Assembly: GCF_027620315.1 (NCBI RefSeq)
Contig: NZ_JAPNNL010000002.1
Coordinates: 1-64,000, forward strand
Reading direction: 5' to 3'
DNA length: 64,000 nt
Source: Nonomuraea corallina
GTDB lineage: Bacteria > Actinomycetota > Actinomycetes > Streptosporangiales > Streptosporangiaceae
Below are positions 52,956 to 62,358 of this stretch, piece after piece. Within the stretch, counting starts at the first letter, position 1. Every line of letters begins with the position of its first letter. Under the pieces are notes generated by a model, which was given only the letters and a program-made list of their open reading frames with translations, was not told the DNA's origin and did not search any database. The position numbers were made by a program, and so were the translations under genes.

Positions 52956-53297
52956 GTGGCAGTGGGCATCTTCGCGGGCATCCCGGTCCGCGACTGCAAG
53001 AGCGCCGTGGAGTGGTACACCAGGCTCCTCGGCGCGGGACCGTCGTTCCGGCCCCACGAGGCCGAGGCGGTGTGGCGGCTGGCAGAGGACCGGTACGTGT
53101 ACGTCGTCGAGGACGCCGCCCGCGCCGGAGGCGGCGTGTGCCTCATCTGGGTGGACGATCCGGAGGCCGAGGTGGACCGGATCGCGGTGCGCGGGCTGCG
53201 ACCGGTGGACAGGGAGCAGCACGGCGACGTCGGCAAATGGGTCTTCCGTGACCCCGACGGCAATGAGACGGGCATAGGGGGCGAGCTCGCGCCCTGA
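52956..53297 (+). CDS. VOC-family protein
   Basis: 113 residues, one VOC unit pair: IFAGIPVRDCKSAVEWYTRLLGAGPSFRP and VCLIWVDDPEAEVDRIAVRG, ending FRDPDGNETGIGG, the typical glyoxalase-fold end. GTG 52956 follows GAAAGGAG. Substrate unknown. Convergent with the SigJ-type gene. Confidence 0.88.
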   Translation: MAVGIFAGIPVRDCKSAVEWYTRLLGAGPSFRPHEAEAVWRLAEDRYVYVVEDAARAGGGVCLIWVDDPEAEVDRIAVRGLRPVDREQHGDVGKWVFRDPDGNETGIGGELAP

Positions 53298-53372
53298 ACT
53301 CATCCGCGACCGGGCCGGGAAGGCCCATGTTGAACACGTCGCCGTGCGGCCGGGACCGGATGAGGTGCGTTC

Positions 53373-54311
53373 TCAGGAGTCGCGGCGCGGGGTCGCGGGG
53401 CGGGTGTCCTGGCGTACGGCGCGGTCGATCGCCCAGGCGTCCGCCACCGGGCCCACGTGCCCGAGCTTGTCCGGGTTGATGACCGTGCGGATCGTCTGGA
53501 TCTGCCCGTCGAGCACGTCGAGCGCGAGGGCGTGGAGCACCTTGCCGTCCGGGTCGCGGAAGATCGCGCCCGGCTGGCCGTTGATGTCATGGGGTTCGCC
53601 CGTCACGCCGATCCGGGCCATCCGGGGGAAGGCGGCGGCGAGCAGCCGGGCCACCCTCGCGGCGCCGGTGACGGATCCGGCCAGCCGTGGGGCCCTCCCG
53701 CCGCTGTCGCCGACCAGGGACACGTCCGCGGCGAGCAGGTTCCGCAGGGCGGCGACGTCGCCCTCGCGCAGGGCGTCGAGGAAGCGTGACGCCAGCTCCT
53801 CCCGCTCCGCGCGGTCCGCCTGGAAGCGGGGCCGGCCGGCGGCCATGTGCCGCCGCGCCCGCACCACGAGCTGGCGGCAGGCCGCCTCCGAGCGGCCCAC
53901 GGCCGCCGCGACCTCGGAGAAGCCGAAGTCGAACACCTCCCGCAGCACGAAGACCGCCCGTTCGAGCGGGGACAGCCGCTCCAGCAGCAGCAGGGCCGCC
54001 ATCGACACCGAGTCGGCCAGCTCCGCCGACCGCTCCGGGTCCTCGTACGGGTCGTTGAGCAGCGGTTCGGGGAGCCACGTGCCGGTGTACTCCTCCCGCC
54101 GGACCCGGGCCGAACGCAGCACGTCGATCGAGATCCGGGTCACCGCCGCCGACAGGAAGGCCCTGGCCGACCTGGGCTCGGCCGGCGTGGACGCGTACCG
54201 TACCCAGGTCTCCTGGACCGCGTCCTCGGCCTCGCTCACGCTGCCCAGGATCCGGTAGGCGATCGAGAACAACAGCGGGCGCAGCCGCTGGAACTCCTCG
54301 GCTCTGTTCAT
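53373..54311 (-). CDS. SigJ-type ECF sigma factor with C-terminal SnoaL-like domain
   Basis: 312 residues. Region 2 (FQRLRPLLFSIAYRILGSVSEAEDAVQETWVRYAST) and region 4 (LERLSPLERAVFVLREVFDFGFSEVAAAVGRSEAACRQLVVRARRHM) are complete. The C-terminal ~110 residues (SRFLDALREGDVAALRNLLAADVSLVGDSGG ... GEPHDINGQPGAIFRDPDGKVLHALALDV) form the NTF2/SnoaL-like domain of ECF41/SigJ-type factors, where it acts as a built-in regulator. DoxX lies directly upstream in the same orientation. Confidence 0.93.
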   Translation of the reverse strand: MNRAEEFQRLRPLLFSIAYRILGSVSEAEDAVQETWVRYASTPAEPRSARAFLSAAVTRISIDVLRSARVRREEYTGTWLPEPLLNDPYEDPERSAELADSVSMAALLLLERLSPLERAVFVLREVFDFGFSEVAAAVGRSEAACRQLVVRARRHMAAGRPRFQADRAEREELASRFLDALREGDVAALRNLLAADVSLVGDSGGRAPRLAGSVTGAARVARLLAAAFPRMARIGVTGEPHDINGQPGAIFRDPDGKVLHALALDVLDGQIQTIRTVINPDKLGHVGPVADAWAIDRAVRQDTRPATPRRDS

Positions 54312-54326
54312 GCCGTGACCTCCCGG

Positions 54327-54710
54327 TCAGCCGGTGAAGGACTCCGGACCGAGGCGGCCCCACGCGATGAACGCGGCGATGCCGAGATAGACCACGTTCA
54401 GCATCGACAGCGCGTACTCGCCCCGCCGGCCATGAGTGATCATCGCACCGATCATCAGCAGCACCCAGCAGACCGCGGTCACCGGCACCAGCACCGGCGC
54501 GATGCCGAGCACGGCCGGCAGGATCAGGCCGACCGCGGCGAGGAGCTCCAGCACGCCGAGGGTCTTGACGAAGCCGGCACTGGCGTCTCCCGTCCATCCC
54601 CCGCCGGGGGCCGCGGCCAGCTTCTCCCTGGGCACGAACGTCTTGGTGATGCCGCCGGCCAACGCCACCGCCGCCAGGAGTCCGGCGGCTATCCACAACG
54701 CGAGGTCCAT
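54327..54710 (-). CDS. DoxX-family membrane protein
   Basis: 127 residues with four membrane helices (LALWIAAGLLAAVALAGGITKTF at the start, FVKTLGVLELLAAVGLILPAV, VPVTAVCWVLLMIGAMITHG, and MLNVVYLGIAAFIAWG) and the family GG...K pattern. It lies 15 bp upstream of the SigJ-type sigma gene; DoxX or carboxymuconolactone-type genes are standard neighbours and targets of ECF41 factors, so it is probably part of that regulon. Confidence 0.88.
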   Translation of the reverse strand: MDLALWIAAGLLAAVALAGGITKTFVPREKLAAAPGGGWTGDASAGFVKTLGVLELLAAVGLILPAVLGIAPVLVPVTAVCWVLLMIGAMITHGRRGEYALSMLNVVYLGIAAFIAWGRLGPESFTG

Positions 54711-54882
54711 GTCTTGCGCTCCTTCGAGGATGTGCCTTCACTCTCTAGACGAGAGGGCTGCCTCGTCGGTGACATGGGGAGGCTTGCGGGCGGACTCGGT
54801 CATGGCCGGGACGTTACCCCCGTCTCCGGCGTGGGAGAGTGTTCGTGACACCGGTGTGATCTGGGGCTGCCAGCCTTCTAGC

Positions 54883-55350
54883 ATGATCCGCACAGCGCTG
54901 ACGGTCGTGTGCCTGTCCATCGGGGTCGCCGGTTGCACGGCGGGTCCGGAGCCGGTGGCGTCGTCCGGGTCGGCCCAGGCCGCTACGCCGACGCCGCTGC
55001 GGCAGAGCTCCGTCCCCGGCGGGGAACAGTTCCATGCCACCGAACTCAGGCCCGGCGACTGCGTCGAGCCCCTGCCTGAGACGTTCGTGACGACCGTCAT
55101 CCCCTGCGACGTGCCGCACTCGGCGGAGTACGCCACCACGTACGTCCTCCCCGACGGGCCCTATCCGGACGCGGACATGCGGCGGCTGACGGAGAACGGC
55201 TGCCTCCCCAGGATGCGCGTCAAGAAGCCGGAACAGGTCGGCCTGTGGGCACTGGCGCCGCTGCGGGAGGGCTGGCCCCGTCACCGGACCGTGTACTGCT
55301 TCGCTGTGCCCCTGGACGGGCAGCGGACGACAGGACGGATGGTCAAGTAG
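54883..55350 (+). CDS. Lipoprotein, septum-formation-like
   Basis: A lipoprotein signal with lipobox GVAGC (cleavage before Cys ~18), a Ser/Pro linker, and then a domain with GDCVEPLPETFVTTVIPCDVPHSAEYATTYVLPDG ... GCLPRMRV ... YCFAVPLDG, the paired-cysteine layout of actinobacterial 'septum formation' family domains. It should be anchored to the outer face of the membrane. ATG 54883. Confidence 0.82.
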   Translation: MIRTALTVVCLSIGVAGCTAGPEPVASSGSAQAATPTPLRQSSVPGGEQFHATELRPGDCVEPLPETFVTTVIPCDVPHSAEYATTYVLPDGPYPDADMRRLTENGCLPRMRVKKPEQVGLWALAPLREGWPRHRTVYCFAVPLDGQRTTGRMVK

Positions 55351-55355
55351 CTCAT

Positions 55356-55494
55356 CTCGCTCGGCCGGCGTGGACGCGTACCGTACCCAGGCCTCCTGGA
55401 CCTCGGCCTCGCTCACGCTGCCCAGCATCCGGTAGGCGATCGAGAACAACAGCGGGCGCAGCCGGCCGCTGGAACTCCTCGGCTCTGTTCATGA
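55356..55494 (-). pseudogene. Duplicated N-terminal fragment of the SigJ-type sigma gene
   Basis: This stretch repeats 54172-54313 (the first ~45 codons of the sigma gene, in the same minus orientation) with high identity, but lacks a GCGTCC 6-mer and has a 4-bp GGCC insertion that breaks the frame near the start codon. It encodes FSIAYRMLGSVSEAEVQEAWVRYASTPAE. No further sigma sequence follows, so it is a dead fragment of a local duplication. Confidence 0.8.
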
Positions 55495-55541
55495 CGCACC
55501 CCCTGTCGAGGGACGGTTGGCGGTCAGGCAGGCGGGTTCGG

Positions 55542-55985
55542 TCACGGGCATGGACGATAGCCGGAGCCGGCCGGGCGGATCTCGGTGAACAGGCGGAGCG
55601 TGACCGGCCGCGGCCAGGACACCCCGGGCAGGCCCAGGTTCGACGACCGGAACACCGTCTCCAGCACGATCTTCACGTACGGGCGCGCGCCGGGGATCGC
55701 GGCGCACACGACCGTGACCGGCGAGCGCACCTCCCGGTCTCCGAGCCGCAGCCACGCGTGACCGTCGCGGTCCAGGTCCGCCGACTCCCAGAGCAGCTCC
55801 GCGGGCAGCGGGAGGCGCAGCGCGAAGCCCGCCAGGGTCGTGTCGGGCCGCAGGTAGAAGGAGCCGCCGACGCGGGGCGCGTACCGGAGCCGGACGCCTC
55901 CGCGCCCGCTCGTCGTCAGCCTCGCCTGGGTCGCCTCCAGGACGATCCGCCAGGAGCCGGGCCCGAGGTGTGAGGACGTGGCCAT
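55542..55985 (-). CDS. Unknown protein (147 aa)
   Basis: ATG 55985 has GAGGTG 5 nt upstream. The predicted protein is beta-rich (SWRIVLEATQARLTTSGRGGVRLRYAPRVGG; FALRLPLPAELLW; PVTVVCAAIPGARPYVKIVLETVF) without signal or membrane segment, and no family is recognised. It is divergent from the qcrB gene at 56125. Confidence 0.75.
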   Translation of the reverse strand: MATSSHLGPGSWRIVLEATQARLTTSGRGGVRLRYAPRVGGSFYLRPDTTLAGFALRLPLPAELLWESADLDRDGHAWLRLGDREVRSPVTVVCAAIPGARPYVKIVLETVFRSSNLGLPGVSWPRPVTLRLFTEIRPAGSGYRPCP

Positions 55986-56124
55986 GGATCACCTCGCGTG
56001 CTCGTACGTACGGGGTCTCTCTCTAGGACGCCTGCGCTCCCGTACCTGTGACATTCCCGCCTGATGTCACAATCTCCCGCTTCTGCCCGTCTTGATGATG
56101 ACGCGGACATACAGGGAGAGAAGC

Positions 56125-57666
56125 ATGCGAACCGGCGCCATCGCCCGGACATCCTCGTGGTTCGACGAACGCCTGGGAGCGGCTCGGTTCGTGAACCGCA
56201 ACCTGCGCAAGATCTTCCCCGATCACTGGTCGTTCCTGCTGGGTGAGATCGCGCTGTACTCGTTCGTCATCCTCCTGCTCACCGGCACGTTCCTGACGTT
56301 CTGGTTCCAGCCGTCGATGGAGCACGTGATCTATGACGGCTCGTACGCGCCCTTGCGGGGCGTGCGGATGTCGCAGGCGTACGCCTCCACGCTGGAGATC
56401 AGCTTCGAGGTGCGCGGCGGGCTGCTCATCAGGCAGATCCATCACTGGTCGGCCCTGATGTTCATCGCGGGCATGATGGCCCACATGCTGCGGGTGTTCT
56501 TCACCGGCGCCTATCGCAAGCCGCGCGAGCTCACCTGGGTCATCGGGGTCACCATGTTCGCGCTGGCGCTGCTGGCGGGACTGACGGGGTACTCGCTGCC
56601 GGACGACCTGCTGTCGGGCGCCGGTCTGCGGGTGACCGAGGGCGTGCTCATGTCGGTGCCGGTGGTCGGCACGTACCTGACGTTCCTGCTGTTCGGCGGG
56701 GAGTATCCGGGGGAGGACGTCGTCTCCCGGTTCTACGCGCTGCACATCCTGTTGATCCCCGGGGTGCTGCTGGCGCTGATATCCGTGCATCTGGTGCTCA
56801 TGTGGGTGCAGAAGCACACGCAGATGCCCGGAAAGGGCCGTACCCGCACGAACGTGGTGGGCGCTCCGCTGTATCCGGCGTTCATGGCGAAGACCGCCGC
56901 GTTCTTCCTGTTCATCCTGGCGGTGGTGGCCGGTCTGGGCACCTTCGCGCAGATCAACCCCGTGTGGCTGTACGGCCCCTACAATCCGGCGGACATCTCG
57001 GCCGGTTCGCAGCCCGACTTCTACCTGGGGTTCCTGGAAGGGGCGCTGCGGCTGATGCCCGCCTGGGAGGTCAACCTCCTCGGCGGCGCGCACGCGGGCA
57101 CGGTGCCGTTGAGCGTGGTCGTCCCCGCGCTGGTGCCGCTGGGCCTGGTCCTGACCGGGATGCTGCTCTACCCGTTCGCCGAACGGTGGATCACCGGGGA
57201 CAACCGTGAGCACCACGTCCTGGAGCGTCCCCGCAACCACCCGCACCGCACCTCGATCGGCATGACCGCCGTCGTCTTCTACGGCGTGCTGTGGCTGCTG
57301 GGCGCCAACGACGAGCTCGCGGCCGCCTTCCACGTCAGCCTGAACGCCATCACCCTCGCCGGACGCGTCCTGGTGATCGCCGGGCCGGTGCTCGCCTACG
57401 CCGTCACCTACCGGATCTGCCTCGGGCTGCAGCGCGCCGACGCGCGGCTCGTCGGGCACGGGGTGCCCAGCGGAGTGATCGTCCGCATGCCGGGCGGCGC
57501 GTTCACCGAGCGGCACACGCCGCTGTCGGAGGACGCCGAGGCGCACCTGCGCGGCAAGGAGCCCGTCCCGGTGCTCACCACGGGAGCGATCCGCGCCCGG
57601 CTGTCCGCCGCGTACGGGGGCGAGAAGGTGCCCCTGGACGAGGACGGCCGATCGCTGCCGCGCTGA
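56125..57666 (+). CDS. qcrB: Cytochrome b subunit of a bc1-type complex (QcrB), stand-alone copy
   Basis: Transfers electrons from menaquinol across the membrane via two b haems. ATG 56125 follows GGGAG. The haem/quinol region RQIHHWSALMFIAGMMAHMLRVFFTGAYRKPRELTW (~104-140) contains a His pair, the second pair is in LHILLIPGVLLALISVHLVLMW (~206-227), and PDFY (in QPDFYLGFLEGALRLMP) stands in for the PEWY quinol-site motif. It is 513 residues, slightly short for actinobacterial QcrB. No qcrC, qcrA or oxidase genes are adjacent, unlike the canonical operon, so it is probably a paralogue. Confidence 0.9.
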   Translation: MRTGAIARTSSWFDERLGAARFVNRNLRKIFPDHWSFLLGEIALYSFVILLLTGTFLTFWFQPSMEHVIYDGSYAPLRGVRMSQAYASTLEISFEVRGGLLIRQIHHWSALMFIAGMMAHMLRVFFTGAYRKPRELTWVIGVTMFALALLAGLTGYSLPDDLLSGAGLRVTEGVLMSVPVVGTYLTFLLFGGEYPGEDVVSRFYALHILLIPGVLLALISVHLVLMWVQKHTQMPGKGRTRTNVVGAPLYPAFMAKTAAFFLFILAVVAGLGTFAQINPVWLYGPYNPADISAGSQPDFYLGFLEGALRLMPAWEVNLLGGAHAGTVPLSVVVPALVPLGLVLTGMLLYPFAERWITGDNREHHVLERPRNHPHRTSIGMTAVVFYGVLWLLGANDELAAAFHVSLNAITLAGRVLVIAGPVLAYAVTYRICLGLQRADARLVGHGVPSGVIVRMPGGAFTERHTPLSEDAEAHLRGKEPVPVLTTGAIRARLSAAYGGEKVPLDEDGRSLPR

Positions 57667-57762
57667 CGCCGGCCGGGGGAATGTGGCGGCGGTGTCGAGG
57701 TATGCGGCGGATAGCGTGCAACCCGTCGAAAAGGCGGGGAATCGCGCCTAACGTCGCGGAGC

Positions 57763-58920
57763 ATGCAAACAGTGGACGTGCTCGTCGTGGGCGCGGGCCT
57801 GGCCGGCCTGCACACCGCCCGGCTGCTCGCGTTGCGGGGCCTCGACGTGATCGTGGTCGACCGCCGCAGGTCGCTGACGACCGGCATCCGCACGACGGGG
57901 ATCTTCGTACGGCGCACCCTCGACGACTTCGACCTGCCGGACGAGCTGCTCGGGCCCGGCATCCGCGACGTGCTGCTGTACCCGCCGTCGCGGCGGTCCC
58001 CGATCCGGCTCACCAGCGACCGGGACGAGTACCGGGTGGCCGACATGGCGGCCGTCTACGGGCACGCGCGCGAAGCCGCGGAGTCGGCCGGGGCGCGGGT
58101 TCTCCTGGGCGTACGGTACGCCGGCGTGTCGGCGGGGCCGGTGCGGCACGCCGGCGTGTCGGCGAGCCTGGTGCGGTTCGCGGGCGCTGAGCCGGTGGCG
58201 GCCAGGTTCGTCGTCGGCGCGGACGGCGCGCGCTCCCGGGTGGCCCGCGATCTCGGCCTCGACGTCAACCGGCGGTTCCTGGTCGGGGCGGAGCTCGTCC
58301 ACCCGATCGCGCCGGGGGCGGACGCCCCGGCGTTCCACTGCGTGCTGGATCCCCGGATCGCCCCGGGGTACCTGGGGTGGGTCGTCGACGACGGCCGGCA
58401 CGCGCACGTCGGCGTCGCCGGCCATCCGGGGGCGATGCTCCCCGGCGTGCGCCGGACGCTGGACGCCTTCGCCGCGGACGCGCCCGGCCGCCCCGCTCCG
58501 GCCGGTCCGGTCGAGCGCAGGGGCGGGCCGATCCCGGTCGGCGGCGTGCTGCGGCGGCTCGCGTGTCCCGCCGGGCTGCTCGTCGGGGACGCGGCTGGCG
58601 CGGTCTCCCCGCTGACGGCCGGCGGGCTGGACCCGTGCCTGCGCCTGTCCGAACTGGCCGCGGCGGTGACCGCCGACTACCTGCGTACGGGCGACGAGAG
58701 CGTGCTCGGCCGGTACGACGGGGGCGCGCTGCGGAGCCGGTTCCGGGGACGGCTGCTGCTGCGCCGCGCGTTCGCCGGCATCCGCTCACCGGTGTTGGCC
58801 GAGGCGGCGGTGGCGGCGCTGCGCGGACGCGCCGGTCGTGCCGCGGCGGCACGCATCCTGTTCGGCGACGGCTCCTTCCCCGACGTGCCCCGACTGGCGG
58901 ACTCGACCCGGAGCGCGTGA
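57763..58920 (+). CDS. FAD-dependent oxidoreductase (geranylgeranyl-reductase-like fold)
   Basis: 385 residues. N-terminal FAD motif VLVVGAGLAGLHTARLLALRGLDVIVVDRR, an arginine-bearing VVGADGARSRVARDLG segment, and GLLVGDAAGAVSPLTAGGLDPCL (FAD phosphate site). This is the group of digeranylgeranylglycerophospholipid/geranylgeranyl reductases and related monooxygenases. It follows the qcrB copy after ~95 bp on the same strand; a link via quinone or lipid side-chain reduction is possible but unproven. Confidence 0.88.
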   Translation: MQTVDVLVVGAGLAGLHTARLLALRGLDVIVVDRRRSLTTGIRTTGIFVRRTLDDFDLPDELLGPGIRDVLLYPPSRRSPIRLTSDRDEYRVADMAAVYGHAREAAESAGARVLLGVRYAGVSAGPVRHAGVSASLVRFAGAEPVAARFVVGADGARSRVARDLGLDVNRRFLVGAELVHPIAPGADAPAFHCVLDPRIAPGYLGWVVDDGRHAHVGVAGHPGAMLPGVRRTLDAFAADAPGRPAPAGPVERRGGPIPVGGVLRRLACPAGLLVGDAAGAVSPLTAGGLDPCLRLSELAAAVTADYLRTGDESVLGRYDGGALRSRFRGRLLLRRAFAGIRSPVLAEAAVAALRGRAGRAAAARILFGDGSFPDVPRLADSTRSA

Positions 58921-58930
58921 CGGGCAGGAG

Positions 58931-59320
58931 TCAGTGTCCTCTGGACATGAGGGAAGATCTGGCTGAAATCTTGGGAGGCGAGCCGGGCGTCGTCGGGGCG
59001 CCCGCCCGTTCCAGCGCTGAGCCCGCGCGGCCTTTGCGGCGGACGCGGATCGTGCGCAGGTCCGTGACGGCGATCTTCAGCACCTCGTACGGGCACCCGT
59101 ACGCTTCCAGCGCGGCCAGCGCCCGCAGGGCGGCGGCGTCCTCGTCGTCCTCGTCGTCCGGTCCGGCGGGCACCTGGCAGCGGAAGGTGAAGACCGAGAC
59201 GGTCGCGTCGTGGGTGAACGTGCCGGCGTCGGTGTAGGCGGTGCCGCCCGCCGCCAGCACGGCGGCCCGCGCGGCGGCGTCCAGGCCCTGGAACTTGCCC
59301 CTGACCGTCACTCTCCACAT
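58931..59320 (-). CDS. DUF6204-family protein
   Basis: 129 residues from ATG 59320. The pattern WRVTVRGKFQGLDAAARAAVLAAGG ... VFTFRCQVP ... ALRALAALEAYGCPYEVLKIAVTDLRTIRVRRKGR matches a small actinobacterial family of unknown function known as DUF6204 (recalled; not searched). The C-terminal ~25 residues extend beyond the usual domain. Overlaps the 3' end of a TetR remnant by 13 bp. Confidence 0.8.
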   Translation of the reverse strand: MWRVTVRGKFQGLDAAARAAVLAAGGTAYTDAGTFTHDATVSVFTFRCQVPAGPDDEDDEDAAALRALAALEAYGCPYEVLKIAVTDLRTIRVRRKGRAGSALERAGAPTTPGSPPKISARSSLMSRGH

Positions 59321-59610
59321 GGCGTCTCCTCCCGTACGGCATAGCGCAGGACCCGGTCGCCGAGCAGGCTCTCGACGACGTCCAGCAGGGTCAGCACGGC
59401 GTCGGCGATCGCGTCGGGGGGCTCGCCCGCCGCCGACTCGCCCGGCCGGCGCCGCCGGACGATCTCGGCCAGCCGTTGTGATGAGGCCTCGTCCGGCGGC
59501 AGGACCAGGTCCTCCTTGGCGTCGAAGTAGTTGTAGACCGTGTTGACCGACACCTCGGCCGCCGCCGCGACCTCGGCGAACGTCGCGGAGATCGGGCAGC
59601 TCAGGCTGCT
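59308..59610 (-). pseudogene. TetR-family regulator remnant
   Basis: TFAEVAAAAEVSVNTVYNYFDAKEDLVLP is the recognition part of a TetR helix-turn-helix, but the preceding helix is replaced by unrelated sequence (PAARSSLSCPISA), so no proper N-terminus exists. After the HTH only ~55 residues follow (AIADAVLTLLDVVESLLGDRVLRYA), less than half a normal ligand domain. GTG 59562 could start a fragment. Both ends look deleted. Confidence 0.65.
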
Positions 59611-59700
59611 GCGCGCCGCGGGCCGCTGAGCCGATCGGTCGCCGGGGTGAGGACTGCAGTTCGATCACCGTACGGGCTGATTCCGGATACTCTGCCGGGC

Positions 59701-60780
59701 GTGCGGCGATTAATCAGGTCTCGTGGGGTGTGGCTTGCGCTTGTCGCCGCCGTCGCGGCGGCGGTGGGGATCGCGCTGCTCGCACGGTCGCGCCGCGCTG
59801 AGCCGTCCGGCGTGCCGGCTCCTCCCGAGGAGCAGCCGGCCGTGGCGTCGTGGCCGCCCGCGCCGATCCTGGGCACTCCCACCGCCGAGGACCTCCGGCG
59901 GTACGCGCACCGGCCCTCCGTGCTCGACCGTCCCGCGGTCTCGCGGTTCCTGGAGCCCCGGGAGCCGCGGGAGCCGCTCGACCGGGCCACCCGCCGCCTG
60001 GTGATCCGCTGGGGCGTCGCCGCGCTCGCGCTCGTCGTGCTGGCGGGCGGCACCCACCTGCTGGAGTCCAGGGTCTTCCCCGAGGGCGACGGGGTCACGC
60101 AGGCGATGACCAGCGACGTCTCGTGCGGTGCTCCCGGTGTCAGGTGCGAGGTCGAGACCGAGGAGGTCCACGCGCCGCCTCCCGACGCCGACTGCCGGCC
60201 GGGAGGCGCCGCCCCGCGCGTGCGCAGGCCCGACCCGAAGGTGACCAGGGCCGTGAACCGGCAGTGGCGGCGGATCGAGACCTGGCTGAGGACCAACGCG
60301 CCCAGGAGCCACCGCGCGCTCGGCAGACCCGCCGAGGCCGGGACCATCGCGGTGGCGGAGGCGCAGATGGGCCTGCGCTTCCCCGACGACCTCAAGGCCT
60401 CGCTGCTGCGTCACGACGGCGGGCTGGCCCTGCTGGGTCACTGGACCCAGGGCGTCAGGGACATCCGCGACACCTGGCGGATGCTCTGTGAGAGCGACGA
60501 CATGGACATGGCCGAGGACCCGCGGGGCGACTGGTGGGACGGGCGGATGATCCCCTTCGGCGCCGACGGGAGCGGCAACCATCTGGTGGTCGACTCGGTG
60601 CGGCGTGACGTCGGTGAGACCGATCACGAGGGCGGTATGGGGTTCCGGCCCGCCGAGACCCGGATCCGCTCGTACCACGCCCTGCTCAAGGCCACCGCGG
60701 ACGCGCTGGAGAGCGGCGGCTCGATCGGTTACTGGAAGCCCGGGGCGGTCTCCGGCTCCCTGGACTGGCAGATCCTTTAG
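59701..60780 (+). CDS. Membrane-anchored SMI1/KNR4-family protein
   Basis: An N-terminal membrane helix (VWLALVAAVAAAVGIALLA) and a second (LVIRWGVAALALVVLAGGTHLL) flank a Pro-rich loop. The C-terminal ~180 residues are SMI1/KNR4-like: QWRRIETWLRTNAP, IAVAEAQMGLRFPDDLKASLLRHDGGLALLGHWTQGVRD, and DWWDGRMIPFGADGSGNHLVVDS. SMI1 domains are often immunity or scaffold proteins; the membrane anchors are unusual. GTG 59701 is preceded by a -10-like TACTCT; the frame is open from 59647. Confidence 0.78.
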   Translation: MRRLIRSRGVWLALVAAVAAAVGIALLARSRRAEPSGVPAPPEEQPAVASWPPAPILGTPTAEDLRRYAHRPSVLDRPAVSRFLEPREPREPLDRATRRLVIRWGVAALALVVLAGGTHLLESRVFPEGDGVTQAMTSDVSCGAPGVRCEVETEEVHAPPPDADCRPGGAAPRVRRPDPKVTRAVNRQWRRIETWLRTNAPRSHRALGRPAEAGTIAVAEAQMGLRFPDDLKASLLRHDGGLALLGHWTQGVRDIRDTWRMLCESDDMDMAEDPRGDWWDGRMIPFGADGSGNHLVVDSVRRDVGETDHEGGMGFRPAETRIRSYHALLKATADALESGGSIGYWKPGAVSGSLDWQIL

Positions 60781-60822
60781 AACCGTCACGCGGGACGGAT
60801 GAAGGGTCACTTGGGAGGCTGA

Positions 60823-62304
<1,482 letters not shown>

Positions 62305-62358
62305 ACCCGCGCCTCGGGGGCGGGCGTCCGTAAGAGCGGTATGCGTACACTTCCGGAC

